The notes beneath the pieces were generated by a model. That model worked only from the letters and a program-made list of their open reading frames with translations. It ran no database searches and was not told where the DNA came from. The position numbers and the translations under genes were made by a program. From NCBI RefSeq assembly GCF_018130215.1, contig NZ_JAFCKQ010000002.1:581376-645375 (forward strand): a DNA stretch of 64,000 nt. The letters are read 5' to 3'. Position 1 is the stretch's first letter. The number at the start of each line of letters is the position of its first letter. Shown piece by piece: positions 47,515 through 54,758 of this stretch. Source of the DNA: Bradyrhizobium jicamae. Its GTDB lineage: Bacteria > Pseudomonadota > Alphaproteobacteria > Rhizobiales > Xanthobacteraceae.

Positions 47515-48390
47515 TCAGCCGGGCGGGCGGACCTCCTTGAGCTTGAGCGCGATGTGCTCCAGCGGGCTCATGACCTCGCTGATCGTCTTGGTGGCGACGC
47601 GGGTATAGAGCGCCGTGGTGTCGAGCTTGGCGTGGCCGAGCAGCACCTGGATAATGCGGACATCGATGTTTTGTTCGAGCAGGTGGGTTGCGAAGCTATG
47701 ACGCAAGGTGTGCAGCGAGACGCGTTTGTTGATCTCCGCCATCTGCGCGGCAGCGTGGCAGGCACGATTGAGCTGGCGCGTGGTCATCGGCTGCGCCGGA
47801 TCGCGGCCGGGGAACAGCCAGCCTTGCGGGCGCGCTGCCTTCCACCAGGTGCGCAGCAGTTCGAGCAGGTGTGGGGACAGCATGACGTTGCGGTCCTTGC
47901 CGCCCTTGCCCTGCTCGACGCGGATGATCATGCGCTTGCTGTCGATGTCGGCGACCTTGAGCGAGATCACCTCGGCGGCGCGCAGGCCGGCGCCATAGGC
48001 CACGCTCAGTGCCGCCTTGTACTTCAGCCCAGGTGTGGCATCGAGCAGCCGCGCCACCTCCTCGACGCTGAGGACCACTGGCAGCTTGCGCAGTTCGTGG
48101 ATGACATGGGTGTGCGCGACGATCTCGCGGCGCTTCAGCGTCACCTTAAAGAAGAACCGCAGCGTCGAGACGGTCTGATTGATGGTCGGCACGCCAACGC
48201 CGCTTGCCACCAGATGGAGTTGGTAGCGGCGCACGTCTTCTAAGCTCGCCGTATCCGGCGATCGTCCAAGGAACATCGCGAAGTTCTTGACCCTTTGCAC
48301 GTAGTCATGTTGGGTCTTCGGCGCGAACTTGCGGATCGTCATGTCTTCGATCATGCGCCGGCGCAACGGGCTCATTGCCTCGTCGGTCAT
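47515..48390 (-). CDS. Tyrosine recombinase (phage-integrase family)
   Basis: The protein has 291 residues from the ATG at 48390 with AGGAG seven bases upstream. The N-terminal SAM-like core-binding domain (KFAPKTQHDYVQRVKNFAMF) is followed by the catalytic domain with Arg in YGAGLRAAEVISL, HTLRHSFATHLLEQ (His-x-x-Arg), LGHAKLDTTALYTRV (His and the nucleophilic Tyr). It is cotranscribed with the IS91-type transposase; similar pairs occur in other alphaproteobacteria as recalled. Confidence 0.92.
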   Translation of the reverse strand: MTDEAMSPLRRRMIEDMTIRKFAPKTQHDYVQRVKNFAMFLGRSPDTASLEDVRRYQLHLVASGVGVPTINQTVSTLRFFFKVTLKRREIVAHTHVIHELRKLPVVLSVEEVARLLDATPGLKYKAALSVAYGAGLRAAEVISLKVADIDSKRMIIRVEQGKGGKDRNVMLSPHLLELLRTWWKAARPQGWLFPGRDPAQPMTTRQLNRACHAAAQMAEINKRVSLHTLRHSFATHLLEQNIDVRIIQVLLGHAKLDTTALYTRVATKTISEVMSPLEHIALKLKEVRPPG

Positions 48391-48715
48391 GGGGATGCTC
48401 CTGTCTTTGGGTGAAGGTTGCGAACCCCTCATCTCAAGACAGGACGCCCCGTCGCGCTATCGTCTTGGCTGTATCGCCAGCCCCAGCGCCCTACCGCGCG
48501 AGCGGTTTAGTCCTCTGGGGATAAGCGGACATCAATAGGGTCCGAAATGATCACCGCACCGTCGTCCAACTCCCGGCCCAAGCGGATCTGAACCGGCTTG
48601 GCACGGCGCCAGATTCCGAAGGCCGAGGAAGTGGCGCGACGCCTGTTGGCCGAATATGTCAAATACTTTGGGCCGACGGCGAGGATTGACGGCGGAGGAG
48701 CGGACGATGACAGCC

Positions 48716-48892
48716 CTAACGCTCGTCCCGCATATATGGACTTCGCTGGGAGACGAGTCTTAAGTCTTGATCCGCTGCTATTGTCCGTGGCCCGTGCATG
48801 TGCGGCACGTTCACCGGATTGCCCCACAACGTCCAAGCAATAGCGCCAGTGGCAAGTATTCCGCCGCAGATAGCCAAAAGGTCCCGGTTCAT
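48716..48892 (-). CDS. Small membrane-anchored protein (58 residues)
   Basis: The ATG at 48892 has AAGGAGG about seven bases upstream, among the best ribosome binding sites in the accessory region. The product begins MNRDLLAICGGILATGAIAW, one N-terminal hydrophobic helix, and continues TLWGNPVNVPHMHGPRTIAA to a polar tail ending MRDER. Its function is unknown. An opposing plus-strand frame overlaps its 3' part and is considered less likely. Confidence 0.6.
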   Translation of the reverse strand: MNRDLLAICGGILATGAIAWTLWGNPVNVPHMHGPRTIAADQDLRLVSQRSPYMRDER

Positions 48893-48990
48893 CGCGCTCC
48901 CTCCTTGTGGCCTCTTCGAAGCATAAATCAGGCCAAGCTATGCAGAGGACGTCTTTTTCGGCGCGGCGCACAGTCCTATCCTCGCGCCCC

Positions 48991-49203
48991 ATGGGAACAG
49001 AGGCAGATTACTACATAGAGATTATCGATACGGGCGTCAGGCCGTATCCGTGGCGTTGGGAATTGAGGAGACGAAGCAAGCCAATGGGCGTGTTATTAGG
49101 ATCGAGTGGCTTTCAGTCTCCGACCGCCGCTGAATATGCAGGTAAGCGAGCTCTGGAGCGCTTTTTGGAGGAAATCTCCAAAGAAGAAAGACGCAAGTCA
49201 TAG
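48991..49203 (+). CDS. Small hypothetical protein (WRWELRRRS-type)
   Basis: This is a 70-residue soluble basic protein starting MGTEADYYIEIIDTGVRPYP. The pattern WRWELRRRSKPMGVLLGSSG then AGKRALERFLEEISKEE looks like a small conserved rhizobial family (recalled, unnamed). No strong ribosome binding site; start chosen as the ATG nearest the conserved part. Function unknown. Confidence 0.55.
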   Translation: MGTEADYYIEIIDTGVRPYPWRWELRRRSKPMGVLLGSSGFQSPTAAEYAGKRALERFLEEISKEERRKS

Positions 49204-49723
49204 GAATTGAGTTGCACCAATCTGCGGCCAGTTGCCTATCAAATCACCTTGCGGAGATTTCTCTACTGCGTTGTCATGCAGGTGGGTCCTTGGAGCGACA
49301 CCGGGTCAATCTCGCCTCGCACCATCTTTCCCATCCCCCGTCGGTCCCAGACCCGGCGGGGGTATTAGTAGAAGGCAGTACCTGCGCGTGTTTGGTGTTC
49401 TGGCACCCCGGCCGCTGTGAACATCGTCCTGTTTTGGCATGACAGGGTCATGCGGGTGAACTCCTTGAATTGGATCACGATCGCGGCTTACGCCTCACCG
49501 TGTTAACCGCGCTGATCCTGGTTATCGTTGAGCAAATCGAATTACGTTCTCGGCCGCCTGGCTACGCGATGGGCCATAAGTGTTCGAGAAGGCGCGCAAG
49601 AGGTGATATTAAATCCACAACAGCTTCAATTCTGCTCTCCTTCCGACTCGATCAGAACACCCAGCTGACTCGATTCAGGATTCGGCTCTGCGTGCGCAAT
49701 TTCGCGCATGATGGAGCGATCCA
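49204..49723. other. Gene-poor stretch
   Basis: About 520 bases with no supported gene. Short frames have neither ribosome binding sites nor recognisable protein features. Confidence 0.5.
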
Positions 49724-50071
49724 ATGGCACGCAAACCCACACCTAAGACGCACTGCAACTATGGTCATGCGATGAGGGCGGAGAACACCAGGATCGTACA
49801 GCCTAATCGTTCTAGATACCCTTGGCGCCAATGTCGGATTTGTATGGAGCTAACGGCTGGTGAAATCTCCGACATCGAAACCAAGATGGAGGCCGGCGCC
49901 TCGATGAAAGATCTCGATCTGTCTCACGCCAAGGCGCTCGGGTTCGAGGCACATCGCGCCGAAAATCCCGAATGGTCGCTTGGCCTGCGGCTGTTTGATC
50001 GTGTGGGACGCCGCCTACTTCTGACGGGCCAAAGGCGAGCAACTGCTGACAAGTTGCCGGGTTCTCCTTAA
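49724..50071 (+). CDS. Small putative zinc-binding protein with a fused LysR-derived tail
   Basis: The frame has 115 residues, with GGAG before the ATG. The first ~45 residues hold C11-x3-H15 ... C37-x2-C40 (THCNYGHAM and WRQCRICM), a pattern shared with HNH-type and phage zinc proteins. From about residue 85 the sequence switches to LGLRLFDRVGRRLLLTG, typical of the LysR-family dimerisation helix region, so the C-terminus is probably an accidental fusion to a decayed regulator gene. Whether the product is functional is doubtful. Confidence 0.5.
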   Translation: MARKPTPKTHCNYGHAMRAENTRIVQPNRSRYPWRQCRICMELTAGEISDIETKMEAGASMKDLDLSHAKALGFEAHRAENPEWSLGLRLFDRVGRRLLLTGQRRATADKLPGSP

Positions 50072-50240
50072 TTCGCCACCGCCGTGACAGAGCAGGCCGA
50101 ACTACTTCGTCATGGAAAAACCGGTGTTCTCAAGATCGCCGGTTCGCCGCAGCATATCGAAAGCGTACTGACAAAGTTCTTGCATCGCTACGCGGAGCGT
50201 TATCCGCAGGTCCAGGTCAAGATCAGCGAACTCTTGGCAG
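49976..50240 (+). pseudogene. LysR-type transcriptional regulator remnant, frameshifted
   Basis: Pieces of one LysR protein occur in different frames: SLGLRLFDRVGRRLLLTG, then GEQLLTSCRVLLNS one frame over, then AVTEQAELLRHGKTGVLKIA and SVLTKFLHRYAERYPQVQVK. Together they cover the end of the DNA-binding part and the start of the effector domain. At least two frameshifts and the loss of both ends make it non-functional. Confidence 0.8.
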
Positions 50241-50241
50241 C

Positions 50242-50499
50242 TTGCGATCCCTCGACTCCGATCGGTCGCAGGCCCGACGTGGCGACCGCCATTTGCGAGG
50301 GCTTCTGTACGAAGCGGCAGCGGTCATTCTGACGCGCAGCTCAACCAGCAGCACTCTGCGCACGTGGGGGTCTGCGGCTCCGGGAGAGGATCGGCTTCAA
50401 AGAGCCGCCGTAGCTGTAGCGCGCAAACTGGCGGTAATAATGCATACGATGCTTAAGACCGGCGAGCTATTTAATCCTAATGCTGGAGTCGCCGCATAG
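50242..50499 (+). pseudogene. IS110-family transposase C-terminal fragment
   Basis: The last ~85 codons of an IS110-type transposase are preserved: RGDRHLRGLLYEAAAVILTR, then LRTWG and RAAVAVARKLAVIMHTMLKT before the stop. The N-terminal DEDD catalytic domain is missing. It joins the LysR remnant directly, so the element probably inserted there and was later deleted in part. Confidence 0.8.
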
Positions 50500-50803
50500 A
50501 TCCAGATAGCGTTCAGAATCCGAACGCCAAAGGAGTCCCTGCCGGGACGTGAGCCGAGCCATTCCGCTGATGCTGTTGCACTGCTGACTCTGCAAAGTGC
50601 AGCGTCCACATTGAAGGCTCGTCCCGCGAAGCTCTATCATGCGGCGGCTAATGTCGACCGCGAAGACAACCATGCACCCGGCAGCGCCTCCTTTACGAAA
50701 TTATATGCTTGACGCCCGGGCAGCGATTAGACACAGCATCAGAACCGGACCTATCTCAACTGAGCCCGCGATTCTGGCAAACGATGCGGCCGGGGACAAG
50801 CCA

Positions 50804-50828
50804 CGATCTTGGCTGTCAGCCAAGATCG
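50804..50828. promoter_or_regulatory. Perfect hairpin upstream of the phosphotransferase gene
   Basis: CGATCTTGGCT / AGCCAAGATCG, 11-base arms with a GTC loop, ends 60 bases before the start codon at 50889. It may be a regulator binding site or an attenuator hairpin; no T-run follows immediately. The rest of 50500-50888 has no supported gene. Confidence 0.5.
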
Positions 50829-50888
50829 CGGCGGGGTTCTCTTTTGTCCGCCGTCGGTGTTTGGTCGCAAGTGGCGGGAGGACGGGCG

Positions 50889-51710
50889 ATGCGGGGATCT
50901 CTCGGGGAGATGATCAACCAGGGCGGCACGGCGGACATCCACGCATGGGCGCCAGGTCAGGTCGTAAAGCTGTTCAAGGAAGGCTTCTCACCGCAGCTCG
51001 TCCGACAAGAGGCGCGGATAACCCGGGCGGTCTTCGCCGCCGGCGCGCCGGCGCCGGAGGTGTTCGGCGAGGTGACGCTCGATGGACGCTTCGGCATCGT
51101 GCTCGGCCGCCTCGACGGACCGACACTGCTGCAGGTCACGCGCAGTGGCGCCGTGACGTTCGCCGGGGCGGGCGCGATCATTGCGTCCCTCGTCCTGTCC
51201 GTTCACAGGATGTCGCCACCACCGGATGTCCTGTATTTGCGCCCCTGGATGGAGAGCGCGTTCAGGCTCACGAGCGACATCGTGCCGAAGCACATCGCCT
51301 CCGGCACCCTCGCGCTGGTCGACCGTCTGCAGCACCCAGAGGACGGGCTGTGCCATGGCGACATACACCCTCAGAACGTGATCATGACGTCGGATGGTCC
51401 GCGTCTGATCGACTGGACCTTTTCAATCCGCGCTCCTGCGGCCTTCGATCATGGGCACTTTCACATCAATCTGACCGAACTTGCCCTCGACGTTGCCGAC
51501 AATCCGCAGCGGCCGCTTGCGGTCCATGCGGCCGCGCAATCCGAATACGCGCGGCTGTCCGGCGTTCCGGAAGCAGCGGTGAAGCAAGCGATGGAGACCT
51601 GGTTGCCGATCGCGATCGTTCGCTACTTCCTGCTGATGGGCGGGCCGACAAGCGAGCGATGGCGGCGGATGATGCAGAGCGCCGAAGCGGCCCTGCGCCC
51701 GCAGGACTGA
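50889..51710 (+). CDS. Aminoglycoside-phosphotransferase-fold (APH/choline kinase-like) protein
   Basis: The protein has 273 residues from the ATG at 50889, preceded by GGAGG at 7 bases. The kinase-like catalytic loop LCHGDIHPQNVIMTSDGPRL lies near residues 153-172 (Asp in HGD is the expected base) and LIDWTFS supplies the metal ligand. The N-terminal ATP-binding region is compact (INQGGTADIHAWAPGQVVKL). The substrate is unknown; antibiotic resistance cannot be inferred from the fold. Confidence 0.82.
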   Translation: MRGSLGEMINQGGTADIHAWAPGQVVKLFKEGFSPQLVRQEARITRAVFAAGAPAPEVFGEVTLDGRFGIVLGRLDGPTLLQVTRSGAVTFAGAGAIIASLVLSVHRMSPPPDVLYLRPWMESAFRLTSDIVPKHIASGTLALVDRLQHPEDGLCHGDIHPQNVIMTSDGPRLIDWTFSIRAPAAFDHGHFHINLTELALDVADNPQRPLAVHAAAQSEYARLSGVPEAAVKQAMETWLPIAIVRYFLLMGGPTSERWRRMMQSAEAALRPQD

Positions 51711-51876
51711 ATCCTTCATTACACGTGGCCGTCGATGCGGCTGCTCAGTGTCGGCTTCGAGGGTCAGAGACAGACATCAGGCGATGCAGCCCGATGATCT
51801 AGAGCAAAACCTACCTGTAGCGTTCTGCGAGGACCGGCTGCTTGATCAATAAGCTCAGTGCGTCGTCGTTTCTCGC

Positions 51877-52142
51877 TCGCTCCTCGACTTCTGCCAGGCC
51901 TTTTCCCTGGAGGCCCGCAAGTCCAAGCTGGCAAAGCTGCTCGAGCGCCGCCCAAGGGAATCTTCGTGGCGCCCTATGAGCGTGGCGAGATCGGCCCCGA
52001 CCTCTTCCACGCGTGCCAGATGAACCTCGAGGGTCTCGTGTTAAAGCACCTCGGGCGCCAGTATCGGCCCAAGACCTGCGACTGGGTGAAGGTGAAGAAC
52101 CGATACCACCCAGCATTCAAGCGCGTGGTGGATCAGTTCTAA
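51877..52142 (+). pseudogene. ATP-dependent DNA ligase (LigD-like) internal/C-terminal remnant
   Basis: In one frame FSLEARKSKLAKLLERRP is read; one frame over come PDLFHACQMNLEGLVLKHLG and RQYRPKTCDWVKVKNRYHPA, the LEG(I/V)VxK and WxKVKN motifs V and VI-proximal of the ligase adenylation domain. The frameshift and the missing N-terminal catalytic lysine segment mark it as a remnant. It ends ...RVVDQF at 52142. Confidence 0.78.
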
Positions 52143-52252
52143 TGGCCGGCTTCCTGCTCACCGGCGAGGTCATGACCTACGAGAAGGCGCTCGAGGCCGC
52201 CATCAAGGCCGCAGAGAAGAACAAGAGCGTCCGCATCATCGTCGAGCCGTGA
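52142..52252 (+). CDS. Very small soluble protein (36 residues)
   Basis: The start ATG overlaps the stop of the ligase remnant (TAATG). The product starts MAGFLLTGEVMTYEKALEAA and ends KKSVRI-type basic/hydrophobic (NKSVRIIVEP). It looks like a compact helix-strand protein; no ribosome binding site is obvious. It is followed by the repeat at 52258. Function unknown. Confidence 0.45.
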   Translation: MAGFLLTGEVMTYEKALEAAIKAAEKNKSVRIIVEP

Positions 52253-52257
52253 CTGCG

Positions 52258-52376
52258 CGAAAATGCCCACCCAAGGGAGCCAATCACCCCCTGGGTGGGC
52301 AGTGCGCCCGCCAATCTTGGCATCCGGCGGGCTAGGCTTCTCACCACAAGACAAGCCTAGCCGCCATAACGAATGT
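52258..52376 (+). repeat. Diverged 120-base repeat, copy A
   Basis: Starts CGAAAATGCCCACCC and contains CTGGGTGGGCA (hairpin), then GGCTAGGCTTCTCACCAC, AAGCCTAGCC and CCGCCATAACGAATGT. The same order of blocks occurs in copy B at 52709-52831. The first hairpin could act as terminator for the small gene upstream. Confidence 0.75.
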
Positions 52377-52400
52377 TAAGATTTTGCTTTCGAGGTTTGG

Positions 52401-52673
52401 TTAGCGGTCCGCCCTCTCGACAACCATGATGCCGAGCTGAACGACGCCGATGCTCGCAAGAAGGATCACGATCCCGATTGGGAAGTCTCCTACGATGTTT
52501 GCAAGCTTGTTGACGCCGATCCACTCACTCTGCAGGTCGCCGCCGCCCCAGAGGGCGTTGATTCCAAGCGGCTCCCAGGCGCCATCCTTGGATAAAACAA
52601 TAAGGCCGACCGCCCCTCCCAGAAATCCGGTCAGCACCGTCAACCAGCCGATCGCTTTCATCGCCTCAGCCAT
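52401..52673 (-). CDS. Small two-helix membrane protein
   Basis: The protein has 90 residues. Helix 1 is IGWLTVLTGFLGGAVGLIVL and helix 2 is FPIGIVILLASIGVVQLGIM, with a polar loop of ~35 residues rich in Gly/Trp between them and an acidic-basic end (VVERADR). No strong ribosome binding site; the fifth codon ATG (52661) is an alternative start with GAGG just upstream. The gene is bracketed by the two repeat copies. Function unknown. Confidence 0.6.
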   Translation of the reverse strand: MAEAMKAIGWLTVLTGFLGGAVGLIVLSKDGAWEPLGINALWGGGDLQSEWIGVNKLANIVGDFPIGIVILLASIGVVQLGIMVVERADR

Positions 52674-52708
52674 TCGGTCTTATACAGGGCGAAGCACCCC
52701 TCCGCAGA

Positions 52709-52831
52709 CGAAAATGCCCACCCAGGGAAGAGGCTCGACCTGGGTGGGCATTCGCCTGCTTGAGGATCCGCCAATCGTCCCGCAGGCCAGGCTTCTCACC
52801 ACGGTTCTAGGCGAGCCGCCATAAAGAATGT
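52709..52831 (+). repeat. Diverged 120-base repeat, copy B
   Basis: Same orientation and block order as 52258-52376: CGAAAATGCCCACCCAGG with CCTGGGTGGGCA (12-base-arm hairpin), then CCAGGCTTCTCACCAC and GAGCCGCCATAAAGAATGT. Spacers between blocks differ in sequence and length. Confidence 0.75.
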
Positions 52832-52899
52832 GAATCGGAACCTCCAAGGATCCGAACGCCGGCAGTTCGGTGGATTTTCCGACCAGTGAGAAGGTAACT

Positions 52900-52998
52900 A
52901 TGATACGCGCCATTGACCTCGATCGATTGTATTTCCATCTCTCGCTGGTCTAGGTGGCGATAGTCGCCGCCGGGCTCGCCTTTGTGATTTTCTGCTGA
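52900..52998 (+). pseudogene. Tiny membrane protein frame interrupted by an amber codon
   Basis: ATG at 52900 follows AGAAGG at six bases. Seventeen codons (MIRAIDLDRLYFHLSLV) are followed by TAG at 52951, and the same frame continues with VAIVAAGLAFVIFC to TGA at 52998, which completes a hydrophobic helix. Either a nonsense-mutated tiny gene or two unrelated pieces; suppression cannot be judged. The flanking 52999-53517 has no other supported gene. Confidence 0.5.
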
Positions 52999-53221
52999 GG
53001 CCCGCGGCGAGCGAGGAACCTCGCGCCCACGTTAGGGTTTGAGAGTTGCACGCGATTGGTCTACGTGCAGTCCCGCCGCCCGCTCACCATGGCCCCCTTC
53101 CGCAGGACAGTTCGACGACTAAAACCGCAGAGCGGCGGGCGCGTGGTCACCCATCTTGTTGCCCAACAGCCCAAGGAACGATCAGCCGCGCGGGGAGTCG
53201 ACCTCGTGCTCTCGGTCCGGC

Positions 53222-53292
53222 CCCCCCAGCCTCGCCGAGAGCGAGCCCAACCGGCTGCCCCCCAGCCTCGCCGAGAGCGAGCCCAACCGGCT
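53222..53292. repeat. Tandem duplication of a 36-base unit
   Basis: Two adjacent copies of the block AGCCTCGCCGAGAGCGAGCC followed by CAACCGGCT, offset by 36 bases, each preceded by a C-run. The period of 36 keeps reading frame, but no convincing gene spans it. Confidence 0.8.
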
Positions 53293-53517
53293 CGCGATCC
53301 TCGGCGCGCGCAGTCCCCAAACTTCGGCGCCGGGGGTCGTTCAGCGCACATCGATGACGCTCTAGGACCGGGGTGTGCCCGCGCGGACGCCCGTGCCCTA
53401 TCCCGCCAAGTGTACTAGGCGAAACCTGCCGGTGGGTGCCTTCCTGGCCCCCGAAGCCCGACACCCACGGCGGCCTCAGCACCTAGCGCGTCTCCCGGGT
53501 TGCTGGAGACGCTTTCG

Positions 53518-53625
53518 TCAGCCCATCCACCACACACCAACCACGAAGATCGTGAAGGCGGCTAAGATAGCGATCACGATCAACAGCAATCGAAAATAGA
53601 GTTGATAGAACTGGTCACGGTCCAT
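53518..53625 (-). CDS. Tiny single-pass membrane protein (35 residues)
   Basis: Reads MDRDQFYQLYFRLLLIVIAI then LAAFTIFVVGVWWMG. A short polar, aromatic N-terminus is followed by one uninterrupted hydrophobic helix. The layout (Asp/Arg then LYF) resembles the interrupted frame at 52900. No clear ribosome binding site was found, so translation is uncertain. Confidence 0.5.
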   Translation of the reverse strand: MDRDQFYQLYFRLLLIVIAILAAFTIFVVGVWWMG

Positions 53626-53782
53626 GAAACGGTTGTATGCGGCGCCGCTTGCGCAGGCCTTAGTGGGATTAGCTTAACCCGGTGTCCATCAAACCGGCGG
53701 CAGCTCATACATTCTCAATGGGGACAAGCGCGGGGCCCACGAGAGGTTGATGATTCTCCCCGGCTCCTCCGGAGTACCGAAG

Positions 53783-53887
53783 TCATACGGGCCACAAGAT
53801 GATCAAGCCTACGCCGACAACCACCGCGACAAGGGACACTCCCAAGCATACGATAAGAGCGAACTCTGCGTTGTCGAACTCCACCAT
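53783..53887 (-). CDS. Tiny single-pass membrane protein (34 residues)
   Basis: Reads MVEFDNAEFALIVCLGVSLV then AVVVGVGLIILWPV: acidic N-terminus and a single helix rich in Val. The ribosome binding site is weak. It follows the same strand and size class as the neighbour at 53518-53625. The region 53888-54209 holds nothing else that can be supported. Confidence 0.5.
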   Translation of the reverse strand: MVEFDNAEFALIVCLGVSLVAVVVGVGLIILWPV

Positions 53888-54209
53888 CCAGCAAGGCTAG
53901 GACCGGGCCAGAAGCGCAGCATTCAAATATGTTAGTTTGAAAGGACGGATGTCCTTCGTGGCGGCTAGACCACCAGATACCCGCGCCTCGTACGCGCAGA
54001 TGTCTATTTCCGTTCGACGAATATCTGGTGACAGTCCTCAGGACCAAGTCTCACCGGACTGTGCGGGGATAATCGGGCAAGTCCCGCTTGCTGCACCAGA
54101 TCGAGCGTGTGGGTCACATGGTGACTCATGTAGATGCGTCCGGGATCGCGGACGCCGTAGCAGCACTGGCGCTCAACCTTGGAGGAGTAGGGTTTCAGAA
54201 GACTTGCAG

Positions 54210-54695
54210 CTATTTGTTCAAAGACAAGCTAATGCGGGTTACGATGGCGTCCCATTGGCGGTCTTCTTGGGCTGGATAATTGATCAACACACAGTTCATG
54301 AAACCTTTTGCTCGGTTGCACCGATTGTACCAGGTCCGACCATCCCGAATGCTGGAGACAGCAAAGAACCCGGAAGTGACTCTTTTGTATTGTATGTGAG
54401 CCGGCGGCTGCATCTTCTTAAGGAAAATTGCGGGCGAGTCATCTTCGGGATTAGGCATGGACTTGATCGTCAAATCCGCTCGATGATCCCGAGTGACCAA
54501 CGTACGGCCCTTTATGTCGTCGGTTGGACCTACGTCCTCGGTGAAGATCGAGACTGGAACATCAACGCTGAGTCCGGTTTCCGCAATGCTTAAAGTCCGC
54601 CATTGAGTGTCGGCAGCCGAAGTACTTGCGGATACAATTCCGCAAAAAGGTATCACAGTCAAAATCATGAGCGCGGAAGAAACCAATCTGACCAT
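54210..54695 (-). CDS. Exported hypothetical protein
   Basis: The protein has 161 residues with GGGAGAG before the ATG. Signal peptide MVRLVSSALMILTVIPFCGI is cleaved near VSASTSAA. The mature part (WRTLSIAETGLSVDVPVSIF, RTLVTRDHRADLTIKSMPNP, RVTSGFFAVSSIRDGRTWYN, RCNRAKGFMNCVLINYPAQE) has two cysteines likely to pair. It resembles a conserved alphaproteobacterial family of unknown function. Confidence 0.7.
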   Translation of the reverse strand: MVRLVSSALMILTVIPFCGIVSASTSAADTQWRTLSIAETGLSVDVPVSIFTEDVGPTDDIKGRTLVTRDHRADLTIKSMPNPEDDSPAIFLKKMQPPAHIQYKRVTSGFFAVSSIRDGRTWYNRCNRAKGFMNCVLINYPAQEDRQWDAIVTRISLSLNK

Positions 54696-54758
54696 AGAGG
54701 CTCTCCCATTTTGCTCCAGGACAGTGCGATCGAACAGGCCAACGTCTCCGCTGAATTC

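Larger units (their letters stand above)
46306..48390 (-). mobile_element. IS91-family insertion element with accessory tyrosine recombinase
   Basis: Two minus-strand genes, recombinase then transposase, are separated by 9 bases and embedded in gene-poor DNA. The coordinates given cover only the coding part; the true ends (an origin-type and a terminus-type sequence without long terminal inverted repeats, as known for IS91) were not located with confidence but lie somewhere in 45,900-46,300 and 48,390-48,540. Confidence 0.8.

Noticed and set aside
48598..48843. Plus-strand frame reading MARRQIPKAEEVARRLLAEY onward
   Set aside because: TTG start, no ribosome binding site, and it overlaps the better-supported minus-strand small gene. 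Not excluded, but unsupported.
53056..53482. Overlapping frames across the tandem 36-base repeat
   Set aside because: All are Pro/Arg-rich products of GC-rich DNA in several frames at once; none has a start signal or recognisable domain.
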